In this document: one piece after another, positions 35,789 to 46,496 of the stretch
How positions within the stretch are numbered: position 1 is the stretch's first letter
Layout: each line of letters starts with the position of its first letter
NCBI GenBank assembly: GCA_040954595.2
Contig: CM082577.2
Coordinates: forward strand, 17,794,001-17,858,000
DNA: 64,000 nucleotides
Direction of reading: 5' to 3'
DNA from: Balanoglossus misakiensis
Lineage: Eukaryota; Hemichordata
Position numbers and translations under genes: made by a program
Notes under the pieces: model-generated
What the model was told of the DNA's origin: nothing
Seen by the model: the letters and a program-made list of their open reading frames with translations, nothing else
Databases searched by the model: none

Positions 35789-38700
35789 ATGGCTGAAGAG
35801 GAAGCAAATACACCTCCATCAGTTGATGAAGATGATGATTCAATAGGCGTTGCTGCTGGTTACAAACCTCCAGCACAAAAAACTATTGAAGAAATTAAGA
35901 AACTGGATGAAGATGATGAAAGTCTTGTAAAATACAAACAAGCTCTCCTGGCAGGACTTGAATCAGGCGGTAAGTTTTTAGAAAAATGTATATATTTTCA
36001 CCTCAATACAGTGGATATTTCTGCAGCTTGCCATTTAGACATTAAGAACAATGTTGTTGTGTTCTTACAACACCATTCACTTTAATTCATGAAAACAGGC
36101 CACCTACAATCCCTGCAGCCTTCTGGCAAATAACCTTTGAACCTGAGGGCATTGGAGACATTTTGAAGTACCATGTGGCATGATGGCTGACTTCGGAAAT
36201 TANNNNNNNNNNNNNNNNNNNNNNNNNNNNNNNNNNNNNNNNNNNNNNNNNNNNNNNNNNNNNNNNNNNNNNNNNNNNNNNNNNNNNNNNNNNNNNNNNN
36301 NNTTCGTACTAATGATGTTCAACTGTAGCTTTAAAAAGATGGATGAAAAAACTAACTGAAAGTTTTATGTTAAAGTTATTGATGATGTATTAGTACAGTA
36401 GTACATTTGTTTGTGTGTCTTTTAAATATTATTTTTGTTTTTGAAGATCCATCTGATCCCAGAAGAGTTATTGTTGAGAAAATGACTCTAGTTGCTGAAG
36501 GCCGCTCGGACATCGATATTGACTTAACAGGTAGGTCCAATAATGACTAGCACTTCTGGGCACCTAAGCACTAAGGTTATTGTATTTGGTCAATCTATGG
36601 CCTTGCTTCTTATTTTGACATTGCCAAAGGTATATGTTGGTGATTAGGAGGATTCTTGGCTTCCAAAATCATGTTTCCCAATGGATCACTTCGCGAATAG
36701 CATAATGCAGGGTTGTGGGGAAGTTTGCGTTCTGAGCGCGTGTGTTAGCCATGTACTAGACGCTATATTGAACGCAAATTATACCATCATGCATTGCAGA
36801 TACCCTATCCGCAAAGTGGTCTATGTCATGCCATTTCTTGTTGATATTTTGTCAACACTATTTGAAAGCAGATGTGTTTTGGAATTACATATACATTGTG
36901 CTGAATGTTGACTGTTGATTATTCCAAATGCATTATTTGAATATTTCTGTGAGCATAATTTATTTCAATGGTTACATGTGTTCAACAGTTGGTTGTGGGT
37001 CATATCTGTTTGTGTTTGTTAGAAATTTTTCCTTGTGTTTGGTTGTATGAATCCAACTTGGTTTGGGTGCATGTTATTGTATAATGGATGCTGGAAGGTA
37101 AAGGCTTTAAGTCTCCTAAGTGATGGTGGGGTTGTCTTTGCAATTGACAATTGTTAAAGCCACAGTATTTCTCGTAGGGGCAAATTTTTGTTTGAAACGG
37201 CATCTATAATTTCTAAAAGTAGATGATAATTGATACTGAATCGAACAGTCATCATCCCCAGCTCTGCTGATAAACTCATACAATTTACAATATAACGAGT
37301 GAAGAATGACTTTCTGTCCGGACAGAAAGTCACGTGAGTCAGGCTAATGTTGACACACGTGACTAGTGCGCATGCGCACTCAAATGTGAATCTATGCGGA
37401 AGAGGTTTGGTCGCCCCAAATCAAGCGACTCAGCGAAGAAATGCGCACAAATTCGGCGAAATTTTGGGAAGATAACTTTATGGGAGAAATCAGTCGATGG
37501 AACCAGATCAAATCCGAAAATGGTCTGACCATCAAAATGTCAAAGTGGCACGTTTGCTGATCGACATGTACAACATTTCCGTTGTAAACAAACCCGCGCA
37601 TCATTTCAAGTGTTACGGGCGATATTTTCGGCTTGCATGTAGCTACAATTGCCCAAACCTTTCTTACATCTTCATTATATAGTATTCCATGATGGATGTA
37701 CTGGAAAAACGGGCTTTTTTCGATGATGAAAAATGGATGCACACGAGAAATACTGGGGCTTTAATCAATTATATTGTACGTCATACAGTATAGTCATATT
37801 TCATGTTTGAATGTACCAATAAATGTCGTCAAGTACATGCAGTATCCTGTAATTTTATCTGTACTTCACAGGTGATCTGAGTACACTGAAATCAAAGCCA
37901 TTTGTTATCAAAGAAGGTGCTGAATACAAAATAAAGATCACGTTTAGGGTGAGTTTAGACCATATCAAAGCATAGTGAGTTTTCATTTGAAAGAACTGAA
38001 AGTATATCACAATACACCCTTTTCATAAGTCTAGCGCCCTCATCCAGCCATCATGAATTTGAACTCAACGCAAGGCCAATAGGGAAGGTTGACCAATCAC
38101 ATCAATGGGATTTCCCAATTGGCCTCGCTTTGAGTTCAAATTCATGATGGCTGCATGGGGCGCTAGACTTATGAAAAGGAAGTATGTAACCAGATTTTTA
38201 TCGTGTATCTTGTACCATTCAGCGGTGTGTTGCAAAACTGAAGTAATATACCGTAGTTGCCCGGGTAAGAGCCCCGGGTGCTGGGCCAACAGATTAGCGA
38301 AAAAGCAGGGGGGGGGCTTTAGCCCGGATATGGCCTCGAGATTTATCTAAATGAGGGATGGCCACCTCGACTTTTATGCAAATGTTTGAGTGGTTCATTC
38401 TCCGAGTCCAAGTCGGGATCTTCCAATGTTGGGTGTTTCGCGTCGAGGACGGACTGAAGCAGCTCCACGCGGCCGCTTTGGAAAGCTCTCCGGTGACTTC
38501 ATACGCGGCAGCGCGTCCATCTACGTGATCGTTGAATTCGAGGCACGGTCCCGAGGGACCTGTCTGAGGTCATGTTTTCTAGAGCGGCTATATATAACTC
38601 AGCGTGGCCAGTCGGCCGCGGTGGGTACGATAATCAGCGCGAAAGTAAATCATCATACATTTTTTTTTTCACTTTTAGTGACTTTGGGGATGAAAATCCG

Positions 38701-40659
38701 CCTTTTTTGCATTGCACTTTATTAAATTTCCAAGAATTTAATGGATATTCGGCCGGGGGGGGGGGGGGGGGGGGGGGCTTTAGACCGGATATGGCCTCGA
38801 TCTACAAATGGGCCCTAAAACCAGGGGGGGGCGTTTGTCCGAGCAGGGGTTCTTACCCGGGCAACTACGGTAGTATTTAAAACGCCAAGAATCTTTACAG
38901 CGACAAGAGGTTCACCAAAATAACCAGTAAAACAGCCAGTCAGCAAAACCAATTAACTGTTTTCAGGCCATTTTCTTTTCAAAATACCAACAGAAATGTG
39001 ACATCAAGTTGCAACCAGTTGTTTGGTTACATTGAAATGGCTGCCATGGTCCCATGGTATGTACTTGTAGTGATGGCGCCCTCACACAGCAAAAATTGTC
39101 AAATTAAAATCTCGGAACTCGTGCATTGTAAGGTTAACCCTTTCACCACCAGTTCTTTCTTTACAGGTCCAACATTGCCATAGAAAACAATGAATTTGGA
39201 CTGGGCAATAGCGATGAAAGATTTAACACAAGTATCTTTGATTCATGAGCATGATGGCAGTAATACCTGTACATTGTTATAGGGATACAGTGTTACAGGT
39301 CTTACCTGCTGCAGATAGAACATCACATAATTATTTCACTGAATAACAGGTTGTTTCGCTGGTCATTTTAGTGTAAAGGTTGATGAAAATTTGTGGCAGC
39401 TGTTAGTCACTATTCTCATTCTTCCTTCATTACAGGTACAACATGAAATTGTGTCCGGCCTTAAATATAATCAGGTCACATACAGGAAAGGCATACGTGG
39501 TAAGATGTTTCACTCATGGCTAAGGTTTCTCTTCATAGTCACTACCCGGTGTATTGTGGGTGTCGATTGTGTTATTAACCCCGTCCCATCACTGGTATTT
39601 GTTGAATGGCATGATTGACCCTTATTTCAGCTATGTATATGCCATAGATTTTATGTGTCTGTAAGGTACTTTAGTGTGTGGGAGTTGTTGAAATTGAGCG
39701 TCTGCTGTTATACAAGACCTGACCTCATCAGGAAAATGGCTTTTTTTGACATTTCACAATTGGCACATGTTTACAGACTCGGGAGTTGCAGTGAAACTAT
39801 GACAGATATTACAAATCTCAAATAAATCAACAGAGTCAACATTTGAATTGGCAACAGCGTAAATTCAATCCATGGTCACACAAAACACAAAATGTAACGT
39901 GAACTCAGAAAGTTGTCCACAATTTAAATTGGCAGACAATGTGACCATTGAAATGGCGAAATAGAAACCTGCGTAAACATGTATCGATGTACCCTATCTC
40001 GGCTGTGGAAAATGTATAGAAATGCCCCACTATGGAGATTTTAGCAGGGAAAATATTAACTTCAAAATAGAATGGATGTTTTAGATCCAAGTGACATTGT
40101 GCTGTTGTCTTAAAGGATGGGAGCTGCATCCATCCATCCATCCATCCATCTGTCTGACCTGGAGCTTTTTTCTCTACAGAACTTTAGTGGACTTTACAAT
40201 GTTGGTGTAAGGTACAGTCGTTAGTTTGAGGGCGCTCCATACCTCCACACTGAAAGAACAGAGTACCCTCTAACTGAACGACTGCACCTTACAGTTGAGA
40301 ACTTAACCTGTTCTGTTCAATCTTGACATAGGATAATACCATGTGGCAAACAAATACACATTAGTTTTGCCAGTTGGTTGTTTTGTTGTAAGTGTTGTCG
40401 TATTTAGACATGCACCAAAACTTTAATGTTCACTAATATGATTATTTTTCCTTTCATTTTAGTTGATAAGACTAGTTATATGGTTGGCAGTTATGGGCCT
40501 AAAAAAGAGTCGCACACCTACTTGACACCAGTGGATGAAGCCCCAAAAGGAATGGTATCCAGAGGTCATTATACCGTCAAGAGTAAATTCATTGATGATG
40601 ATAAAAATGTACACCTTAGCTGGGAATGGTCATTTGATATTAAAAAGGACTGGGAATAG
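35789..40659 (+). CDS. ARHGDIA: Rho GDP-dissociation inhibitor (five coding exons, complete)
   Basis: RhoGDI extracts prenylated Rho, Rac and Cdc42 from membranes, holds them in the GDP state in the cytosol and regulates their cycling. Exons: 35789-35969, 36447-36530, 37872-37948, 39436-39499, 40463-40659. All have GT-AG borders and the joined frame encodes 200 aa (human alpha form 204). Residues 1 to about 62 are the acidic, flexible arm that contacts the GTPase switch regions ([20 protein letters not shown]). From about 66 the immunoglobulin-like prenyl-binding sandwich begins, with [40 protein letters not shown] and the C-terminal [15 protein letters not shown]. The start has an AAAATGG context, with an acceptor 16 bases upstream implying a 5' UTR intron. 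Intron 1 contains the assembly gap and intron 2 two mobile elements. Invertebrates usually have one RhoGDI, so the symbol is by family rather than by strict paralogy. Confidence 0.95.
36203..36302. other. Assembly gap of 100 N
   Basis: Exactly 100 N in ARHGDIA intron 1, the conventional length for a gap of unknown size. Exons on both sides join in phase (phase 1), so no coding sequence need be missing. Confidence 0.99.
36680..36835. mobile_element. MITE with CGCGGATAG inverted ends, copy 2 (inverted)
   Basis: Reverse-complement copy of 19929-20086, from ATGGATCACTTCGCGAATAG to CTATCCGCAAAGTGGTCTATG. A few substitutions and a nine-base difference separate the copies. It lies in ARHGDIA intron 2. 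Confidence 0.7.
37154..37764. mobile_element. 611-bp TTAA-flanked MITE (piggyBac-like), copy 1
   Basis: Bounded by TTAA on both sides, with inverted ends AGCCACAGTATTTCTCGT and, from the right, AGCCCCAGTATTTCTCGT. A copy of exactly the same length at 55844-56454 differs at only about three bases by eye. It contains a 26-bp perfect palindrome (37307-37332), two CACGTGA words, and TGCGCATGCGCA at 37367-37378, a perfect NRF1-type site. A 116-codon minus-strand frame (37392-37742) is kept in both copies but resembles no transposase I know. It sits in ARHGDIA intron 2. Confidence 0.85.
38019..38178. repeat. Fold-back element in ARHGDIA intron 3, arms about 65 bp
   Basis: CTTTTCATAAGTCTAGCGCC at the left pairs with GGCGCTAGACTTATGAAAAG at the right, and inner blocks around CATCATGAATTTGAACTC pair as well. 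The unit has no coding capacity and is close to a perfect hairpin. Confidence 0.75.
38251..38870. mobile_element. TA-flanked element with CCGTAGTTGCCCGGG ends
   Basis: Inverted ends of about 25 bases (CCGTAGTTGCCCGGGTAAGA on each strand, one mismatch just inside) are flanked by TA. The interior has two G-runs, each followed by a GGCTTTAG-CCGGATATGGCCTCGA block, suggesting internal subterminal repeats. No transposase. Tc1/mariner-like by target preference only. Confidence 0.7.
39134..39236. repeat. TTAACCCTTTCACC-ended MITE, copy 2
   Basis: TTAACCCTTTCACCACCAGT to GCGATGAAAGATTTAAC, with the shared centre ATAGAAAACAATGAATTTGG. Diverged copy of the unit at 35112-35206, in ARHGDIA intron 3. Confidence 0.5.
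40208..40293. repeat. Short hairpin repeat in ARHGDIA intron 4
   Basis: GTAAGGTACAGTCGTTAGTT and its near complement AACTGAACGACTGCACCTTAC flank a loop with GAGGGCGCTC and GAGTACCCTC. It is a MITE-like hairpin of about 86 bases, next to a short CATC run at about 40130-40150. Confidence 0.5.
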
Positions 40660-41744
40660 CCACTTAAACAATAGTTAGAATATGAAAAATTTGTGAGTGT
40701 TTATATCTGTAAACAGACTAAATAATAGTGGTGCACAATACATGCATACAGCTATAAAGGGTACATGATTTTTTTCACAATTCATTGCTGAATATATATT
40801 CGCTTGGAAGCGTTTTTGTTTTACCAATTCTGTGTGATATCCTGTATATATATTGAAAACCTTCCAAGTTCTGTATGCAACAGTATCACATGTATAGTGT
40901 CGACTGCCACTTGGGCTATGTGGACTTTGTTTCACTTTCTGAGAATTTTGTTTGGGAAGGGAACAAAATTTACTCTGACATGATAATAATCAGTGAGTTA
41001 TGATGTGATGTGATCATTAGCATAACTTCAAAAATATATTTGCATAAAAAGTTCATTGTTCAAGGGAAACGATACCCAATCCCTTCAGAGTTCAATAGAG
41101 ATATCACTTCTTATGGATTCATGCACTTTTACTTGCCGTGTACAGAGCCAGTCACCTACTTTGTATTGAAAAATATAAATGGAAGTGACGTAATTAACTT
41201 GTGTTGCGGATGTAAATGTGTATCAGACACTCTTCTGTTTAATGCTCAGATGTGGATAAAAACACTGAATTCGTACACCCATACAGTACTCATTTATGGC
41301 AGTGATTTTATCATTTGCTTAGACAATTAAAGAAGGCATTGTGGGTATGTCGACACTTAACAAGTGTACACTGTATACAGTGGTATCATTGGCACAGTGG
41401 TAATTATGCAATTATAAGACCTATGTCTACTAATCATTGAGCTTCCAAAAGAATTTTTGCCAATGAGACATGGAAGTCGCAATTCACTTTTCTTTTTGTA
41501 ACGTTGCAGTTTGTACTTAAGACAAGGATTGTGTCAGTAAAGCAATTGTTATCTGTGAACACAAATTTCAGCAGAACTGAACGTTGTGAATGTTAATGTA
41601 TGCAAGAGTGAGTCATTTGTGAACAAGAAAACTTTTCTATGTGTTGATTATTACCACACCAATAGTCAATACTTCTACTCACTTCCTGAAATTCCGAGAA
41701 TTCTGTTGTTTAAGTTTTGCATTGCAAAAGTGCTTTCAAATAAA
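40660..41744 (+). other. Likely ARHGDIA 3' UTR
   Basis: AT-rich sequence after the stop codon without repeats or exons, ending at a candidate AATAAA at 41739-41744. A further TTAACCC-type MITE lies just beyond. Confidence 0.4.
41739..41744 (+). terminator. Candidate poly(A) signal for ARHGDIA
   Basis: AATAAA about 1.08 kb after the stop codon, followed by a GT-containing stretch. Earlier or later sites are possible. Confidence 0.3.
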
Positions 41745-41792
41745 TCGGACAATGTGGGCAGTTAACACATTCAGCTGACTTTGCCACAGTGC

Positions 41793-41883
41793 TTTAACTC
41801 TCACCCCAGTCCCTTCTTTAGAGGTCAAACCTTATCATAGAAAACAATAGGTTTGGACTGAACCATGGTGGTAGACGGGTTAA
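41793..41883. repeat. TTAACCCTTTCACC-ended MITE, copy 3
   Basis: TTTAACTCTCACCCCAGTCC to GGTAGACGGGTTAAAG, with the shared AGAGGTCAAACC and AGAAAACAATAGGTTTGG centre. Third member of the family around ARHGDIA. Confidence 0.5.
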
Positions 41884-44005
41884 AGTACCCATAAATTGAT
41901 TTGTACCATTGTTTGGTGAGTGTTTCATATTTCATTGTTGTAAAAACTGGATGTTTTTTTTGGTATAGCCAGTCTGGTTACCACATTTCCAGTTGGCTAT
42001 CTCCCGTGATTTTCAATGCGTGTATTTTATCTGTTCAAATGATACAGTTAGGAACAAGCCCACTAGATGTTTTGAGTTTTAGTGATTGTTTTTTTGTCAT
42101 ATAGAAGTGTTTAAAAATGGAATCTGTGTCAATTGAGTATGTGTTCAGTTCATAAGGCACTTGCTATTAAGTGAAAATTGGACAGAGACTAAGAAACTTC
42201 GAAGTCTGTGAAATTTGTCTGTTGATTGTGACCAGTGTGTACATATTATGCATTTTTAAGTCACTACCTTTGGATGAGCTAAAAAGGGGTGCTTTGGTGA
42301 GAATTATGTGGTTGTACACCCGTGTTGGAGAGAATTCTTGACAATGTTCATGTATCTTTTTGCAGTTTTGTGCATCACTAAATCTAGTGTAGCTGTTTTG
42401 TATGTTATTCAAGTTACCCGCATCTTTGTCTGAGAACAATGCATTGATTATGCAAAAAAAAGTTTTTAACTCAGTAAGAGTGCAGACTATCAAATATTAG
42501 AACATAGTGGAGACTTATGAAACCTTGTCTGTTGAATGAATCAATAGTTTGAGGATGTAAATACACTGGTCAATGAAGAAACAATGTATGCACAGCTGAT
42601 AATTGAGTACATGTAAAAGCCATTCATTGTAGCTTCAATCAGTAATCAGTTGATGGGATGCAAAAAAAGGTTAACTCATATCCAATGCAATGAAAATTGA
42701 TCATGTTCAAGCTTTTCCGAATGAAATAGTTTTCATCAATAGAGCTTCGCAATTATTTACGCAATGTTCTTGCTAATGTCTACCTTTTTTGTAATCTTGA
42801 TATTAAAAAGCATTAAAGTCAAATACGTATTGCTGAATCACTCTTTCCATTTGGTGAATGTATCATGGGAGCTTTTGGTGCCAGTCTTGAGTGTGTGTGT
42901 GTGTGTGTGTGTGTGTATCCATATGTATAGGCGAATAATGAATCTCCTTCACAAACACAAACTTCTATCTACCAATGTACCTTAGGGTCTGGTCAGTTTT
43001 CAGGTCTGTGGATTGGTCATATGTCAGAAAAGTTGCTGACTTTCCTCCACCCCCCCCCCAAAAAAAGCCCTCCAACCCCCTCCTCCCTGCCAATCGAAAA
43101 AAGTTGAGCCATTGAGGAAATCCCTGACAGATTTTACACTCGGTAAAACTTGGTGTTTAGTCAAACTGGTGTAACAGATTTGGCTAAAATAGTTAAATTA
43201 GTCAATTTTCCAATACAATACTTGTATTGCCTCTTCTTGATGTTCTGCCAACTTGACTGAAATCATATTGGTGGTCGAGCATTTGCTCATGTAGCACCAC
43301 AGCTATGGAATATACTTTGCCCTTTGAGATGAGGGAATGTAAAAGAAAAACTTTAAAACCCAACTTGTAAGCATGGTTATTGTTCTTAATAAGAGATTTT
43401 TAAATGATGTCATCTTTTTTATATTGCTACATGCTCATAATTTTGAACTTTTTTATTTATTTTTTGTTTATTATTTTTGCCTGCTTTTATCATTTTGTTC
43501 AGGGCCTATGAACACTTCAGTGGATGCCCCCCCCCCCCCATCAAATGGGTTACCCCTTATATCATGTATATGGTAGTTCCTACCTGCATGAGCTATAGAG
43601 ACTCAGATATACGGTAGCTGTTGTATTATTGTCTATATTAAAGGCCATAGGGCGGCCATGATTGAATAAATGGCATTGACATTTCATTCATCTTGTTTGC
43701 TTCTACACATGTAGACTGAATCGTTAATTACAAGCTGACAAATAATATTACATCATGAAATGTCTATCTTCTCCAGATTTAATTATAATAAATAACTTTT
43801 TTTTGTATAACAACATACTTCGGGAAGTGTTATAGAGCAAACAATTACAATCATAATCAACTGTCAGTAAGACTGCTGCTCATTTTCTTGTATTGTTTGA
43901 AATGTACTACAAAAGAGACATTTTGTCCTCAAAGCTCAAGATGTACAGAAATTTCTCTTCATCCCTCAAACATGTTCAAAGTTTTTATGAAATTGTGACT
44001 AATTA
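41884..44005. other. Intergenic, no gene seen
   Basis: AT-rich, with a GT microsatellite at about 42891-42915 and a C run at about 43532. No supportable coding exon on either strand. Confidence 0.5.
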
Positions 44006-45921
44006 GGGACTGTCCAGAATTTACTTCCAAGGGGGGGGGGGGATTTTCAGGGGGGGGGGGCACCCATTTTCCCCTAGAAAAATTAGGGGGGGCCAGACAT
44101 AAAAATCACAATCCTTTAGGGGGGGGGCATGTAAAAAACCCTCACAAACTCAATATTTGCCCAGAAGTACTGATTTATAAGAAACAAACCACCATGGCTA
44201 CCTGGATGACAGATGAACACCACAAGTGTATTAAATGTTCATAAGCTGGAATTTCCGGTAATTTTTACGGTGGTTTATTTTGTATATCTACTACAGTTTC
44301 TTGTTCTACTCTGTGAAGCATAATAAAATGTCCAGCTTATTTGGCCTGCCAGCACAGACCATATATGTACAGTGAACAGTCAGTGTTGTTACTACTGATA
44401 ACTGAGCTCAATTCAAGTCCAGACAAGTTTTAAAGAATTAGACTTTTTTGACAATCTGTTTACTTTTCTATGACAAAAGATACCAGCAGCTAGTGATAAA
44501 TTAATTCTACAGTTTTTTAGAATTAAGCATAGTATGCCTAAAGTATTTTGTGGGGCGACTGTGAATAAAGTAAGACATAATAAATCACACTCATTTTACT
44601 TGCTAAAAATATGGTACTCAGGTAAGAATCCAAATTTAAAGCCCTACTAGCCGTAACTCTTGTTAACTCTTAAGATTTGTTGACCTCAAAGTATTTGTCG
44701 ATTTCTTTTCTATTTTGTTCAAAATTGCACAATATATGGGCAAGAATTCTAATTCCTACAAACTAAAATGATACGAAATATTTATTGCTTGTCTACAATT
44801 TTTGTGAGGCTCAACACAGTCGAATTTGCAATTTCTTTCTCATCGAAAAGATATTAATGGCACCCTGCTTTCTGGTAATATTAAACTTAAAGAGACATTA
44901 GCGTTAACTTTTGTCAATTTTTATTTGAATGTTTTAGTCCTCTGTGTCAAGTGCACTTTCTTGGTCCACTCCTCAGAGTATGCTCATTTGTTACAGCAAA
45001 TATTCTGCCTGTGATGTACCTATTGTTTTGATTATAGTACAAACACATAAAATTATATTGTTTTGTGCCAGCCAAAATTGTTAAGAAAAAGTTTTAAAAA
45101 ACCCATAAAATTGTGCATGACTACATTATTTTTTAATTTACCCATTGAAAAAAAAAACGTTTTATTTATGCTTTTGCCAAAACTTGCAGAATATTTTGAA
45201 AATACTGTACAGGACACAATCTCATGTTTGATTTGAATTTTCTAAAAAATACTTGATTGTTGATTGTTAAAAGGAGAAAGCAAAATGTGAAATTGTTAAA
45301 CAATTGGTTATTGTCAATTTCCTGAAACTGTCACACATAACCCATTGAAAAATGCTGTATTGAAAAATATAAAACAAATACTATGTCACTCTGCTTGATA
45401 ATTAGATACAACGATCATAATTGTATATTTTCCTTTGAAAAACCTCTGATGCAAAATTGCTGACGCAGCGTTTTTTGACATGGCTTATTTACAACGAAAG
45501 TGTTTGATGTAGTGGACATAGTGACAGGAATTTTTGTCATAATTAACTTATTTTCAGAAAACTACAATCTAAGTTGCCTATTGCTAGGCTTCCCAAAAGT
45601 GTGCCACTTGCAGTCCCTGCAAAAACATGATTTTTATGACCACTTAACTGTCCCCTGTAAAATTGGTTATATCAGTAAGTAAATGATCTCTTGATTGTTC
45701 TTGCAAAGGGTGATGAACTTGTCAGACTGTATGTGCCGTAGTCTGTAAGTATGCATGTATATATTGGGGGGGGGGGGCATGGAAAAACCCCCAGGAAATT
45801 TAAGGGGGGGGGGCACAGATTTCCTCCACAATTTACTGGGGGGGGGGGGGCATGGAAAAAAATCACCAGGAAAATTAGAAATCCTCCAGCCCCACCCTGG
45901 AAGTAAATTGTGGACAGTCCC
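44006..45921. mobile_element. 1.9-kb element with G-runs and TTA target duplication (PIF/Harbinger-like)
   Basis: Inverted ends GGGACTGTCCAGAATTTACT and, from the right, GGGACTGTCCACAATTTACT are both flanked by TTA. Subterminal G-runs with GGGGGGGGGCA-type words occur at each end. The centre is AT-rich and has no transposase. Layout matches the element at 8673-9484, though end sequences differ after the first six bases. Confidence 0.65.
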
Positions 45922-46355
45922 TTAGTTGAGAAAAGAACAATGTTATTTGCTGTATCCCGGTATTGACTACAAAATTTGTGAACTGATCTTTTTCCAACCT
46001 CAATTTGCAGATATTGGTCAGAGATATGAAATTTTGTTATCACCTTCCCACAATTTACCTTGTTAATATATATCAGTAAATGTAGTTTTCACACACAAAA
46101 AAGCAGTTTTGAATCAATAAGTGTCTGTAGTTTATTTGTGTTTAAGTGGTATGTGTTCTCATATCATTATATCATTAATCCATGCATCTCAATTTTCGCT
46201 CAGATGATTTCTCCGAACTGTTTTTATAGTAAAGTTAATAACCGCAAATGTTTGACCAATTAATACTGACGTGGAAAAATATTTTATCTGTAATTCAGCC
46301 AGACAGGCATGGAGGCGTGTACGTGTTGTGGCTCTCTACCATGTGACAATGACAA

Positions 46356-46408
46356 CCAATCGTAAAACTACACGCTTTCGTGACCTACCAATTTATACGC
46401 ATGCGCAC
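46356..46408 (+). promoter_or_regulatory. PDI promoter: ERSE-like and NRF1-like sites
   Basis: CCAAT (46356-46360), nine bases, then ACACG (46370-46374) matches the ER stress response element CCAAT-N9-CCACG with one mismatch, about 125 bases before the start codon. ACGCATGCGCA at 46398-46408 is one mismatch from an NRF1 site. ERSE-driven induction by ATF6/XBP1 with NF-Y is known for ER chaperones; the assignment here is inferred from position and spacing. Confidence 0.5.
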
Positions 46409-46496
46409 TGTAAATCGACCTTTTTGCCACGTTTGCTTCAGAAGTTGTTGATCTGCCGAAGGAGGAAGTGTTGGGAAGACAGACGAATTCACCAAA

